From contig NC_084843.1 of NCBI RefSeq assembly GCF_033115175.1, positions 52,120,474-52,184,473 of the forward strand: a stretch of 64,000 nucleotides of DNA, in the 5' to 3' direction. How positions within the stretch are numbered: the stretch's first letter is position 1; the number at the start of each line of letters is the position of its first letter. The translations under genes and the position numbers were made by a program. The notes under the pieces were generated by a model. The model was not told the DNA's origin. It saw only the letters and a list, made by a program, of their open reading frames with translations, and did not search any database. This document shows, one piece after another, positions 23,086 to 32,510 of the stretch. Origin of the DNA: Lepus europaeus (lineage: Eukaryota > Chordata > Mammalia > Lagomorpha > Leporidae).

Positions 23086-24426
23086 GCTGTTACTGTTTGC
23101 TCAATGCTCATCCAGCATTTTGAACTTCTTTAGGTGGCTATGGGAAGAAGGCAAGGTAAGGGACATCCAGAAGAAGTAATAGCACAAACAAGGCAGGAAG
23201 GGACGTGAAGAGTCCTCCTAGCACCTACAGTTAAGAATCTGCCCAGTATTTTCATGTGTTTTGAAGAATGAAGAACTGTTTCTTGCATTGTTTTCCATTT
23301 CATGAAATCCAGTTAAAACCTATAAAGAAAGCTTTGACAAGTTGTCAGCATGAACTTTTCTTGGCTGTACATGACACTGCCCCTACCCTCTTGGATCTAA
23401 CAGTGGGTGGGTTGTGCTTTCACAGGTATTGGCCTGAATGGAGCAGGCATGGCAGAGTAGAACTACATTTGACCCAGAATTCTGTGGGCCCAAGCTTCTG
23501 TATTCTCAACTGCAAATTATCCAAGAATATGCCTACTCCCTAATATGTCACACAATGGAGAATTACTAGACCCCAATTTCATGCTCTGATGGTGTCCTCA
23601 GGTTTGGATGACACTGTCTAGTGAGGCACACAGGCCCAGAACTTTCATGGAATTACAGGAATCTCGGAGCTCATCTAGTTCAACCTCCACATTTACAGAT
23701 AAGGTTATGGATTACTACAGTAAAAACAGATCCAAGAATGAGAAAGCAGACATTCTATGGGGCTTTCTCACTTCTATAATTTGAGAATCCACGAACAATT
23801 TGTTTAAAAATTTTTATACACAAGTCTAGGGGTGATATGATCAGTTTAAAGTGGAGAAGCTACAATTATTCTGCCCTATTGTGTCCACTGAGGCACTTTA
23901 TGAGGGTGGAATTCCACAGCATATGTTTGAGGACCATTTGTCTAATGACAACCCACCTCCCCTTCCTCCTCCAGCCAATGTCCCAAACCATTCCTCTCAG
24001 TGTCTTGCCCTATGTCAGTCCCCTCCCTCCACTCAGCATCTCTGTGCCACATTTTCCTCATATGTAAGAAAAGGTGCTTGTTCTGAGAGTTGCCTTCCAG
24101 AACTACAGAAAATCACCACCGCCATAATTACTGTTATTGAAAACTAGCCCAAGGGCTCAACTGAAATTCTCAACCATGCACAAGAGACAATTCAGGGCTC
24201 CTCATCCCAAGATCTTGTCAAACCAAATGGGTACTGTTTCAAAAAAAAAAAATCAAAACATGGGCATTAACTTAGGTGAAGAGATTGATAAAACCACCTT
24301 GCTCTATTTCACAAATGGAACTTTTCAGTTCTTCCACGTAAAAAAGCCAAAGCAGCCAATAACAGCACCTTGTCTGGACATAGTCCACTGGTCTTTCTCC
24401 ATGGCACAGTAGTCATTGATGGTCAG
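23086..24426. other. No gene recognised
   Basis: About 1.3 kb. A short stretch at 23670-23710 (GAGCTCATCTAGTTCAACCT) recalls an old MIR-like SINE. No frame has convincing protein character. Confidence 0.5.
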
Positions 24427-24625
24427 ATCAATGATTCTCATCTCTGGTTGCACATTTGAATTCTCTGCTTGGGGGAAGAGGTGGTTAAAAAAGAAAGTTC
24501 TATGACATATAAAGTAGCCCCCAGAAATTCTGATTTAATTTACCTGAGAGGTGGGACCCCTGCGAGGTATCTTAAAAACTTCCCAGATGAACTCATTTAT
24601 AGCCAAAGTTGAGCACCACTAGTTT
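24427..24625 (+). mobile_element. MER5-like hAT MITE
   Basis: CAATGATTCTCATCTCTGGT at one end and GTTGAGCACCACTAG at the other, with AGAAATTCTGATTTAATT in the middle. This matches the ancient hAT-Charlie MER5 pattern. Confidence 0.65.
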
Positions 24626-24637
24626 AAAAGAATTGCT

Positions 24638-25268
24638 AGAGCCTAGGGAGATTACTGACGCCATGAACAGGAGTGTCAAATTGTTAAGTCAGCAACAGGA
24701 GTCACTGTGTACTTACATCCCATGTGGGATCTGTCCCTAATGTGTTGTCTAATGTGCAGTGAGGCTATAACTAGTACTGAAACAGTATTTTTACACTTTG
24801 TGTTTCTGCGTGGGTACAAACTGATGAGATTTTTACTAATTATATACTGAATCGATCTTCTGTATATAAAGATAATTGGAAATGAAAAAAGGAAAAACCT
24901 GGTGTTAAATTGGAAATGGCATAGAAAATTAATTAATTTTTTTAAAAAAATATATTATGTAAGATCTCTGTCTTTAATGTACTGTACACTCTTATTTAAT
25001 GCTATAACTAGTACTCCAACAGTATTTTTTTTCACTTTGTGTTACTATATGGGGGCAAACTGTTGAAATCGTTACCTAATATATACTAAACTGATCTTCT
25101 GTATATAAAGAGAATTGAAAATGTATCATGATGTGATTGGAAGGGGAGAGGGAGCGGGAAAGGGGAGGGTTGTGGGTGGGAGGGAAATTTTGGGAGGGGG
25201 AAGCCATTGTAACCCATAAGCTATACTTTGGAAATTTATATTCATTAAATAAAAGTTTAATTAAAAAA
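24638..25268 (+). mobile_element. Rabbit-type LINE-1 3' end with an internal repeated block
   Basis: Begins ...GAACAGGAGTGTCAAATTG, contains GATCTTCTGTATATAAAGA, a G-rich stretch GGGAGGGTTGTGGGTGGGAG, and ends TTCATTAAATAAAAGTTTAA plus A8. This is how I remember the rabbit L1 3' UTR. The block beginning GCTATAACTAGTACT occurs twice (24764 and 25001, 237 bp apart). A likely short duplication AATTGCT flanks it. 5'-truncated and non-coding. Confidence 0.85.
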
Positions 25269-25386
25269 AATTGCTTCCAAAGTGCAGTACATATATTCAT
25301 CAGTGTGCTAAAAAAACCTTAGAATACCTTTATATTTTTTCTCATTCTTCTTTCATTTCTTTATATCTTTGAGTATGTGAATATGT

Positions 25387-25450
25387 GAGGGTATTTCAAG
25401 AGTTCCTGGAAATTATCAATTCCACTTTCCATGAATACTTTGAAGCATCA
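25387..25450. mobile_element. Mariner-like MITE, internally deleted
   Basis: GAGGGTATTTCAAGAGTTCC and CCATGAATACTTTGAAGCAT are the two inverted ends of the same MITE family, joined by only about 20 bp. Confidence 0.55.
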
Positions 25451-25689
25451 CATATGTTATTAGTATATGTATAACAGATCAGTTCAATAGCGAATATAGA
25501 ATTCATTAATTAATATGTATTTATCTTGTATGCATTCTAAAACAAAGATTTTCTAAAAGCAGTACATTTTCAAAAGTTTCAATCTAAACAATTCATCGGG
25601 GAAGTAGCCATTTCGAAATGAGCATTTCTTTAATTATAGTCTTTGTGGTCTGCTGTTAGCTAACTTCTGTATTGTTATTTGCCTTTCAT

Positions 25690-25790
25690 TTGTGCATGTG
25701 TCTTGTCTCCCACTGTGGATTTTAAATACATTTAAGGCAGTGATTATATTTCCTGCCTTTTTACTATTTCTTGTATACTTGGCATTGTGT
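25690..25790 (+). mobile_element. L2-like LINE tail remnant
   Basis: GTCTTGTCTCCCACTGTGGA followed by TTATATTTCCTGCC and CTTGGCATTGTGTCAG resembles the L2 end (turning point 'cccactagactgtgagc', then 'gcctggcac'). Confidence 0.4.
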
Positions 25791-25825
25791 CAGATCCATC
25801 AGAGTCTGCCACTTTTAGCTGCTGA

Positions 25826-25935
25826 GCTTTGGGCAAGTCTTGGTTTCCTCACACAAGAAATACTGATAATATCAGCACCAACTTCACAACACTAGTATGA
25901 GGATTAAACTTGAGACAGATCATGTTTAGTTCATC
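25826..25935 (+). mobile_element. MIR SINE remnant
   Basis: TTGGGCAAGTCTTGGTTTCC, ACTGATAATATCAGCACCAA and ATGAGGATTAAACTTGAGA follow the MIR core and 3' order. Confidence 0.7.
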
Positions 25936-26264
25936 ACAAATATTGTGGACTCAATGAAAGTGAGTTTTTATTACTTGCTGAATTAAATTTTTATCTTCCA
26001 TGCGAATAGAATATCAAGTACCATGCTAGGAAATAAGAGAAAAAAAAATATGTAAAACGTGGTTCTCTTTAAGAAATTTATAGTCTAATAACAACAAACA
26101 GATATTTGAACATACCATCACAATGTCACATAGTAGATGATCTGATTAGTGTATGTAGAAAGTGCTATGAGAATACAGCTACAGGAGCAGTAATTTTTCC
26201 TAGTACTTTTAAGCATGAATAGGAGTTTTCCTGTAAACAAGAGGCATATGCTTGAAAGAATAGC

Positions 26265-26470
26265 GTGGTGAACTCTCTACTTAGTGAAGGGTTAATTTTG
26301 TGAGTGTAAAATTAACTGAAAACTGATCTTTGTAAAAAATTAGAATGGGAAAGGGTGAGAAAGGAGGAAGAAGGGTAGGAGTATGGGTGGGGGGAAGAAT
26401 CTCCATGTTCCCAGATTTGTATATACTAAATGCTTGAAGTTCATATTCCTTAAATAAAATTTTAAAAATA
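26265..26470 (+). mobile_element. 5'-truncated LINE-1 3' end with target-site duplication
   Basis: 206-bp L1 3' UTR: AAAACTGATCTTTGTAAAAA, a G/A-rich stretch GGGTAGGAGTATGGGTGGGG, and an end CTTAAATAAAATTTTAAAAA. The perfect 10-bp duplication AAAGAATAGC lies at 26255-26264 and 26471-26480, showing target-primed insertion. Confidence 0.88.
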
Positions 26471-27493
26471 AAAGAATAGCATAAGCAAATGCATAGAGCA
26501 CTAGAACACTAATTTTCAAAGTATGGTCTAGGGATCTTTAGATAATATGAGGCAGCAATCATCATCATAATAGTAAGACACAATTTGCTTTTGTTTGTCT
26601 CATTCTATCACAAAGGCACAGTAGGGTTTTCCAGAAACTATATGCTCTATAATAAATTCAATGTGGAAGCAGCAATGAGAATCTAGCCATCTTCCATTAA
26701 AGAGAGTTATAAAAATATAAACCAATGCCTTCCTTCTCACTAAGTTTCACTGGTTTGAAGAAATATATTTTACTCTAAAAAAAAAAGTGTTTTATCTACA
26801 TGTAACAGGTTCATTGTTATTTTTAAGCTCTTTGGGGGTCCTCAATAATTTTTAAAATGGAAAAAGGTCCTGAGACCACTAGTATGAACACACAAAATTG
26901 CATGGTGTACTTAAGGAATAAATGAGTATGTGCAGTTAACTACCTCCCATTCTTTTTGGAGGTAGACAGAATATAAATTATAAGTATATACATCACTCAT
27001 CCATACACAATGAATATGATTATCATATTCTCTTAGCCTACAGATAGAAAATAAAGTATACCAAAATGCTGAGAGGGTTAATGTGAATTTATTGGTGATT
27101 TCGAGAAAGGACAAGGGAGCAGATTTAGTTAATCCAGTGAAAGTCACTGCATATAAATTTGCAAACTAAAATACTCCCTGGGCTGAGGTCATGTGTTTAA
27201 TTTTAGCAAGTAGGGTGAATATGTTTGGGTAGGTATTTATACTAAGCAGCAGACTGACTTGGAGATGGGTTTGACAGTGGAAACAGTGATACAACCTTTA
27301 TTATTTTCAATGCAAAAAAAATGAACTATTAATGTGATGTTCTGGTGGAGAATTTAAACTCTCAAAAAATCTGGAAATTCAAAGTCATGGTACCCATAGC
27401 AACCATAACTCTGCCCCCTTGCATGCCCAGTGTGGAGTATTTTGTATTGCAGTACATGCTGTGAAATCTATGCCTAAATGTGCTATATAGCAG

Positions 27494-27521
27494 AGTTACA
27501 GTTGCTGTGGGAACTGTAACT
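27494..27521. repeat. Perfect 10-bp inverted repeat (stem-loop)
   Basis: AGTTACAGTT, an 8-base spacer GCTGTGGG, then AACTGTAACT. The stem stops sharply at both ends. Too short for a miRNA precursor; could be a dimeric protein site or chance. Confidence 0.7.
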
Positions 27522-27735
27522 TTGAATTGCCTGCCTTTTGTGTCATTAAACTTTCAGCTGAAGTATTGCATTAAAGGAGTTTTTTTTTTTTTTCCTCCAC
27601 TGCATTGCCTCATTTAAAAAAAAAAAAATTGATTGGGCATTTCTTTAAGAAAAAAAAAAAGGAATGTAAATGACATTAGATTTAAATGGTAAGATAATGC
27701 ATTCTAGCTTCCCAGATATCTACACTGATAAAACA

Positions 27736-27792
27736 TTAGTGAATTCTCACATTTACATATTTCAACCTGCAATAACAAGTCATAAAATAATC
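27736..27792 (+). repeat. 57-bp direct repeat, copy A
   Basis: Core CATTTACATATTTCAACCTG then CAATAACAAGTCATAAAA. It pairs with 30607-30663 at 54 of 57 identical bases, same orientation. It does not match a mobile family I recognise. Confidence 0.9.
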
Positions 27793-28174
27793 CTCTATTT
27801 ATATACTGCCTTTAATACTGAAGGGTCCCATCACACACACAGACACACAGTAACTGAACCACATTGGACAAGAAAACTCAATAAATATTTAACAGGGCCC
27901 AACAAAATTATACAAGCAGGGAAGAAGAAAGCCACTGTCACTGAGTGGCCAGAACATGAACAAGCAGTGAGAAATCTCTCGCTCTACTCTCATTTTTTCT
28001 GATGGCATGGGCTCTCTCCTGAACCTCAAGTCAAGGATTTGAAGTCCTCACCACGTTGGATATTCCACGCTCTACTTACCGAGGAAGTATTTCTAGAACC
28101 AATGGCAAGAAAAGACTTCAAAAGACCATGTTGTTGAGTTTACTAAGGACTGTACCTACATATTCTAGGAGAGG

Positions 28175-28476
28175 AGTCAGAAAATTTCTACTACAAAGGA
28201 CGGGATGGTAAATATTTTAGGCTTTGAGACCCATAAGGTCTCTGTCATAGCTACTCCACTCGGCTATTGTATCACAACAGTAGCCATCATCTAGTAAGCC
28301 ATCAATGAAAGATTCACTCTAATAGTTTATTTATGAAACTGAAATTTGAATTTCATATCATATTTTATAAATGTATATTATTCCTCAGTCATTTAAAAAT
28401 GTAAAACAGTCTTAGCCCATAGGCTATACCAAAGCAAGTGGTAGGCTGGTGGGCTGTAATTTGCTGATCTCTGCTC
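28175..28476 (+). mobile_element. Ancient hAT-type DNA transposon remnant
   Basis: GGTAAATATTTTAGGCTTTG, GGTCTCTGTCATAGCTACTC and GGGCTGTAATTTGCTGATCT match the common 'caggggtcggcaaac' family. Relatives lie at 43200 and 50262 on the other strand. Confidence 0.65.
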
Positions 28477-28639
28477 TAGAAGTTTGGGTTGCATTTCATG
28501 ACCTTTAGACAAGGGTATGCTTCTGAATATTTAACAACTGGTTATTCAGCGTCCAAAAAAAGTACTTTTGTGTGTGTGTGTATATGTATGTATGTATGTA
28601 GATCTAAAGATCTAGAGCTATATAAAAGAGTACTTCCAA

Positions 28640-28885
28640 GAGGCCGGCACTGTGGCAAAGTGGGTGAAGCTGCCACCTGCTGTGCCAGTATCCCATATGG
28701 GCGCCTGTTCAAGTCCTGGCTGCTCCACTTCCATTCCAGCTCTCTGCTATGGCCTGGGAAAGCAGTAGAAGATGGCCCAAGTCCTTGGGCCCTGCACCCA
28801 CATGGGAAACCCTTCCTGGCTCCTGGCTTCGGATAGGCACAGCTCTAGCTGTTGTGGCCAATTGAGGAGTAAACCAGCGGATGGA

Positions 28886-28923
<38 letters not shown>

Positions 28924-28963
28924 ATCTGACTTTCAAATAAAATAAATAAATCTTTAAAAAAAA
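28640..28963 (+). mobile_element. CSINE with target-site duplication, inside a MITE
   Basis: Head GAGGCCGGCACTGTGGCAAA, (CT)n, tail TTTCAAATAAAATAAATAAA. The 16-bp duplication AAAAGAGTACTTCCAA lies at 28624-28639 and 28964-28979. The insertion lies at the start of a mariner-like MITE, so the MITE is older. Last CSINE before a 12.9-kb CSINE-free interval. Confidence 0.95.
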
Positions 28964-29037
28964 AAAAGAGTACTTCCAAAAGTTTGTTGACAGAATTAAA
29001 AGATAATAGATATTTTCCATGAACTTTTTGAAGACCT
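28964..29037. mobile_element. Mariner-like MITE, deleted copy
   Basis: AGTACTTCCAAAAGTTTGTT and TTTCCATGAACTTTTTGAAG are its two ends, with AATTAAAAGATAATAGAT between. The CSINE at 28640 inserted at its 5' edge. Confidence 0.65.
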
Positions 29038-29484
29038 ATTGTATGTGTATATCTAGATCTAGTTGTACACATGTACATGCATATGAACGAGTTTATTACC
29101 CATTTTGCTGACATACAGCAAATGTAGCATAGATGTACAAAAGATGATAAAATAGACAACTCCCCATTGTAAATTCATATAGTCAATTTATTCACATAGG
29201 GTGCTTTTGCTACTGTTTGTTGAACTCTTGTATCCATAACTAATCTATGAGTCTAACAAGTGAGTGTAGTCCCAATGTGAATATTGGTTGATATTTTCAC
29301 TTACACTAAGGAGTAAGACCAAAGTGAAAAAAAAACGTTGTATCCCAGAGCATTATTCTTCCATCACGAGTTATTTCTTTGCTAGTATCAGATAATAGCT
29401 TTCAAATACTTTCTTTCTCAATTTTTTTGTACTATTCACAGAGTAATTGGCTACAAACCTGGAAACACTTTAAAATTTACTCTG
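29038..29484. other. Nothing recognised
   Basis: About 450 bp without a recognised gene or repeat. Confidence 0.5.
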
Positions 29485-29981
29485 TGTATTAGTCAGGGTT
29501 CTCCAGAGAAACAGACCCAATAAGGGGTGTGTGTGTGTGTGTGTGTGTGTGTGGTATGTAGGGTAGGGGGAAGAGAGAGCAGGTTTATTACCAGGAATTG
29601 GCTCAGATGTCTGACTATGGAGACTGAGAAGTCCCAATATGGAAATTGCTAAACTGGAGACCCAGGAAAATTGATGAATACTTCCAGCCAAAGTCCAAAG
29701 GCCAACAAACCTTAGCAGGTCAATGTTTCAGTTGCTGTCTGAGGGCACTGTTCCAGCTCCAGGAGTCAGGCAGAAGTAGTTCTCTCTTACTCAGCCTGTT
29801 TATTCCATGCAGGCCTTCAACTGATCGGGTGTGGCCCACCGATAGTAGGGCGGGCCCTCTGCTTTACTCAGTGTACTGATTCCAATGCCAATCTCATACA
29901 TACACATACAGAATAACGATTGATCAAATATGTGAGCACCGAATGGCCCATTCAAGCCAACACATAAAATTAATCAACACA
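29485..29981 (-). mobile_element. Ancient solo LTR with (GT)n
   Basis: Begins TGTATTAGTCAGGGTTCTCC and ends TAATCAACACA on this strand. Read in reverse it is an LTR-like unit starting TG and ending CA. Internal GGAATTGGCTCAGATG and GGAGACTGAGAAGTCC fit a widespread mammalian ERVL-type LTR. A GT microsatellite lies at 29527-29553. No viral genes. Confidence 0.65.
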
Positions 29982-31779
29982 GTCTGCAATATTAACATTC
30001 TTCCCATCCCTTTCTGAAGTCTAAACAATCAGCAACACACTAAATCAAGGCCCGGTTTGTTGAGTTTGCTGAATTCCACGTTCTCAGTACTCCCACCATG
30101 GCTAATTTCAAGCTCCCAGTGTGGAACCAACGGATGTGGAAGAGATTTGACGTAACAAACCACTATAGAGAATTTTGACCATGAAAATACCAATGACATA
30201 AATGACTTCAAAAGTACAGATAATAGTGAAATAATTAGAAAGTCAGTTTTTAGAATGCACTACCTTTATTTTTTAATATAATTTACTTCGTTGTGAGCTC
30301 ATATAATTTAATGCCTAATAATGGGTGTGTTTAAGAGCCAGCTTGCAAAAATTCCTGAAAATGTCATAATCAGCTTTGGGGAGTCCATAGGAACTGGTTC
30401 CAGCATACCCCTGGCATAGTATTGTGTAAGCCCCATGGGGAATGTATCACACACACAAACCACCCCCCTCCCCGTCCCACCCAGTCTTTGTGGAAAGCCC
30501 ACCCAATTTCATTTTGGCTAAGGCTTACTGAAGAAAGAACTGAAACAATCTCACTATTCTTCTTGGTTTTATTTTTCTTCTGAAGTATGCAGATCTCTTT
30601 ACACCCTTAGTGAATTGCCACATTTACATATTTCAACCTGCAATAACAAGTCATAAAATTATCAGCCTGTGATATGGCAAAATGTTGGTGGAGGCAGCCA
30701 AGGGACTTGCTGGGCGCATCCATGGGTTCGGTCGATGACCCAGCACAGGGGGGCTGCCACTACACAGATGACAAGGCTGGGTAATTCTGCCACAATGATC
30801 TGAGAAATTCTGACAAAGCCAGAATCAGAGCTTGAGTTTTGTAGATAATTATAGCCATGGACTCCCGGACACAGAACGTCAGTGAAGAATGGTTCCCTTG
30901 ACTTTCAGTCTCATGATTTACCCACCGTGCCCACTAGTGTGCTTCTAAATAATGAGTTACTTAATGCCTGTCAAGTAACTTTAAGTTGTAAATCACCACA
31001 TACAAGGCATCATTAACGTCCATTTGAAACTACACAGAGAAATTTTTAGTGAGCAATATACAGCCCCTTGGTGGAGGCACAACTCCGTGTCTGTACATTT
31101 TCTTGTCTTCTTTTTTAAAAATCAGGTACGGCAAGATGTTTTAATAACCTCAGATGGCTGGGACGTCTGTTTTTAGTATAACTTTAGATAGCTGTTGCCG
31201 GCAATTTCTTTAATGCCACGTTGGGAGTTAGCTGGATCAAATTATTTATTAATATGTGCATCCCAAATGAGTCTGAAGACCAGGGAGGCTGTGAGTCACC
31301 ATTACCCTTCTCCCAGCACCCTGCCATTGAGATGGAATGGAGTGGCATTCAGAATACACGGACAAGGTTACAATTTGGTCAAAAGTTACACACACACACA
31401 CACACACCTGCATTGCGTGAAATGCGCGAATTATTATTATTTTTTTTAAAGCAAGCTTAGTTATTTCTGAACTAAGTAACCCATAAATGTCAAGGGCATT
31501 GGAAGGGGATGACTTTTTAAAAATTAAGGGGCGTTTGGGTGCGTTTGTGATTGGGGTGAAGAACGGGCCTTGACTTTAATTTACAAATAAATTAGGAAAA
31601 ATAACCAGACTCAGCATTGCTATTGTAACCGAAAATGGCTCGAGTAAATTTAAGCCAACTTCCCTGAGAATACTTGATTAATTTCAGACCTGGGAGGAAA
31701 AATCAAGATAAGATAGGAAGTTTCCAGCTGTACTGAACGCGCAGGACCTTGGGGTTTCCAGTGCCCACAGAGCGTATCA
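29982..31779. other. Upstream flank of ARID5B, repeat-free
   Basis: No SINE, LINE or gene. Contains copy B of the 57-bp word and a (CA)n at 31388-31407. The 30660-31150 part has little simple sequence and could be conserved. Confidence 0.4.
30607..30663 (+). repeat. 57-bp direct repeat, copy B
   Basis: 54 of 57 bases match 27736-27792. The differences are two in the GAATTCTCAC / GAATTGCCAC part and one near the end. Separation is 2871 bp. Confidence 0.9.
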
Positions 31780-32510
31780 CATGACCCCTCTCTGGGCGAG
31801 CCCTTTCTCCCGAGTCCCTGCGTCTCCCTCGGCTCTGGCTCCAAGCCCATGAGAAATCTGTCCCCCAACCCGTGCTTCTAAAGCTACCAGCCTTTGCTAG
31901 GGGCCCACCCCCACCACAGCCCCGGAGACTGGCGACAAATAAGATCCCCAAATTTAAGATGTAGCTCAACCTTTGACCACTAGAGGTCTCCTAGAAAGCA
32001 ATGACCCGTATAACCCGGTTTATCCTCTTTCAAACCAATAGACTTGTTGCACTAAGACTTGGCGAGCCTGCTCTGCTGGAGGCTGCCTTATTAATAACGC
32101 CACCCACCCCCACCGCCCGTGATGGCGCCAGGCTTGGAGGGGGATGGGGCCAGTCGGTGGCTGACCCTCAGACAGTGCTAGCTTTTTAATCCACGGATCA
32201 ATCGGCAGCTCTAGGGCGACCCCCTCGAACCCCACAACTTGATCAAGCAAGAGGGGAGAGCGCCCCTAACTCGAGGTTCCCAGGTGGGCAGCGCGGAGCC
32301 CCACTGAGTTCCAACCTGAGATGGACAAGCCAAGGGACCAGTGTTCAGAATCACCTACCATCAGGTGCACCAGCAGGGCAGGATCCACCGGGATCCAGCC
32401 CCCCATCCCCGCCCCGCCTCGCCCCGCTGGTTCCCCGCTGCCCCCTCCCTCCTCCCTTTTGCCTCCCGATTGCCAGAGTGGCCCGAGCTTTAACTGGGGG
32501 AAGAAGATTT
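31780..32510. promoter_or_regulatory. GC-rich patch upstream of ARID5B
   Basis: Locally GC-rich with moderate CpG content (GCGCGGAGCCCC near 32290; CCCCGCCTCGCCCCGCTGG near 32410). It lies about 4.2-4.9 kb upstream of the ARID5B ATG. It could be a small CpG island for an upstream or antisense transcript. No exon could be defined. Confidence 0.4.

Larger units (their letters stand above)
26481..28174. other. Repeat-poor stretch, candidate conserved non-coding DNA
   Basis: About 1.7 kb without SINEs or clear LINEs. It contains a perfect 10-bp inverted repeat (27494-27503 and 27512-27521, loop 8), poly-T and poly-A runs at 27579-27660, and one copy of a 57-bp duplicated word (27736-27792). Enhancer-like texture; conservation unproven. 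Confidence 0.4.
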
